From: CAWCDJ01 sp963836015 | GTDB taxonomy: Bacteria > Acidobacteriota > Terriglobia > Bryobacterales > Bryobacteraceae | Direction: 5' to 3' | Assembly: GCA_963836015.1 (NCBI GenBank) | Contig: CAWIIF010000015.1 | Span: 2,232,001-2,296,000 of the forward strand | DNA: 64,000 nt | Shown: positions 63,353 through 64,000 of the stretch, one piece after another | Numbering within the stretch: the stretch's first letter is position 1 | Layout of the letters: each line of letters begins with the position of its first letter | Position numbers and translations under genes: made by a program | The notes under the pieces: generated by a model | Told to the model about the DNA's origin: nothing | What the model saw: only the letters and a program-made list of their open reading frames with translations | The model's database searches: none

Positions 63353-63374
63353 TCTCCCCTCCGATTTGTTTCCC

Positions 63375-63407
63375 AAGCCGCCGGTTTTGGAACAACCGGC
63401 GGCTTTT
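63375..63407 (+). terminator. Strong hairpin between rpmA and obgE (terminator or attenuator)
   Basis: A perfect 12-bp stem (AAGCCGCCGGTT / AACCGGCGGCTT) with the 7-nt loop TTGGAAC ends in TTTT. This is an intrinsic-terminator-like structure just 2 nt before the obgE ATG, leaving no room for a ribosome site. It may limit read-through from the ribosomal-protein genes into obgE. Confidence 0.72.
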
Positions 63408-63409
63408 CT

Positions 63410-64000
63410 ATGTTATTCCTCGACGAAGCTAGAATCCTGGTGAAGGCCGGCGACGGTGGGAACGGCTGTCTCGCGTTTCGCAGGGAGAAGTACGTCCCTC
63501 GCGGCGGTCCGAGCGGCGGCGACGGGGGCCGCGGCGGAGACGTCACCCTGGTCGCCACCGAGCATCAGAACACCCTGCTTCAGTTCAGCTATAACCCCGA
63601 GCACAAGGCCGAGCGAGGCCGCCACGGCGAAGGCAGCAACAAGACCGGGGCTGACGGCCGCTCGATCGAGGTGGCTGTCCCGGTCGGAACCGTGGTATAC
63701 GACGAGGCGACGGGCGAAAAGCTGGTGGATTTCACCGAGCCCGGGCAGCGGTTCCTAGTGGCGCGGGGAGGCCGCGGCGGCCGTGGCAACGCACGCTTCA
63801 CTACTTCCACCCACCAGGCGCCGACCGAGCACGAAGCGGGGCATCCCGGAGACGAGAAGCGCCTGCGGCTCGAGTTGAAGCTGCTTGCCGACGTCGGGCT
63901 GGTGGGATATCCGAACGCCGGCAAATCCACGCTGATCTCGCGAATTTCAGCCGCCCGTCCCAAGATTGCGGACTATCCGTTCACGACGCTCGAGCCGAAC
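63410..64000 (+). CDS. obgE: Obg-family GTPase (partial, C-terminus off the right edge)
   Basis: Open from ATG 63410 to the window edge (197 codons). The N-terminal Obg fold is clear: ILVKAGDGGNGCLAFRREKY, with glycine-rich GGPSGGDGGRGGDV and ARGGRGGRGNARF. The G domain then begins with the P-loop GYPNAGKSTL and the switch region DYPFTTLEPN. ObgE is an essential ribosome-associated GTPase in large-subunit assembly and stress response. Its position after rpmA is standard. There is no obvious Shine-Dalgarno sequence because the hairpin occupies the leader. Confidence 0.95.
   Translation, partial: MLFLDEARILVKAGDGGNGCLAFRREKYVPRGGPSGGDGGRGGDVTLVATEHQNTLLQFSYNPEHKAERGRHGEGSNKTGADGRSIEVAVPVGTVVYDEATGEKLVDFTEPGQRFLVARGGRGGRGNARFTTSTHQAPTEHEAGHPGDEKRLRLELKLLADVGLVGYPNAGKSTLISRISAARPKIADYPFTTLEPN

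Noticed and set aside
1..64000. CRISPR arrays, tRNA, rRNA, insertion sequences, attachment sites
   Set aside because: No regularly spaced direct repeats, transposase-like frames with inverted ends, or cloverleaf-like sequence were found on reading the gaps, all of which are under about 200 bp.

Overview
The window looks like a piece of an Acidobacteriota chromosome, most likely from the Bryobacterales/Solibacter group. It is GC-rich and gene-dense, with short gaps and many 4-bp ATGA overlaps. Several families typical of that group are present: an Oar-like carboxypeptidase-regulatory/TonB receptor, a secreted SBBP-repeat protein with the Solibacter-type C-terminal domain, an ADOP permease, a beta-propeller histidine kinase with a LuxR regulator, and several Tat-exported TIM-barrel sugar isomerase-like proteins. 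I saw no tRNA, rRNA, CRISPR, insertion sequence or prophage, and no geneless stretch longer than about 200 bp.

Layout. 1-12.6 kb: the partial gene of a zinc-ribbon protein with long tandem repeats, a decayed S9 peptidase, the Oar-like receptor with a DUF5666-like partner, a cytochrome c, a lipoprotein, a secreted alpha/beta hydrolase and a Mut7-C protein. 12.6-23.8 kb: the propeller kinase/LuxR pair, an OPT transporter, the SBBP protein, a cysS-Cys/Met PLP-enzyme operon and a CHAD protein. 23.8-34 kb: an ECF sigma/anti-sigma/DUF4097 operon, exported sugar-enzyme homologues, kpsF, a DinB remnant, DUF763, a peroxiredoxin and a second sigma/anti-sigma pair. 34-47.4 kb: copZ-copA, an acetyltransferase, an NfrB-like c-di-GMP-type glycosyltransferase, sugar uptake/mutarotase-like genes, a WbuC cupin, a His-rich metal-binding protein, an M28 peptidase, rhamnulokinase, HAD, DUF4126 and a flavoprotein disulfide reductase. 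47.4-56 kb: a metallo-beta-lactamase-fold protein coupled to a giant serine-protease/gluzincin fusion, NDH-2, and a murein-peptide pair (NlpC/P60 plus dipeptide epimerase). 56-64 kb: an ADOP permease behind a near-perfect sigma-54 promoter, a third (divergent) sigma-like/anti-sigma-like pair, a diheme cytochrome, a selenocysteine redoxin, and rplU-rpmA-obgE.

The strongest discovery is at 61660-62691. A redoxin reading frame is interrupted by a single in-frame UGA exactly where the family has its active-site cysteine (W-U-P-F-C-K). A perfect 6-bp hairpin with a GGUCG loop starts 14 nt downstream, as expected of a bacterial SECIS. The protein continues into a DsbD-alpha-like domain. UGA is an ordinary stop in many neighbours, so this is local recoding, and a standard gene caller would split or lose the gene. 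The second candidate system is the operon of a cytosolic-looking S8 protease + HExxH metallopeptidase fusion with a ComEC-like MBL hydrolase carrying a histone-H1-like tail.

Caution: eight genes carry a single-base frame change (near 3473, 7047, 31823, 36848, 38240, 39951, 42288 and 45740), and in seven of them the family-typical sequence simply resumes in another frame. This density suggests assembly indel errors rather than mass pseudogene formation. The S9 peptidase (catalytic Ser and His missing) and the DinB remnant (core deleted) are decayed for independent reasons. All family assignments rest on reading motifs by eye.
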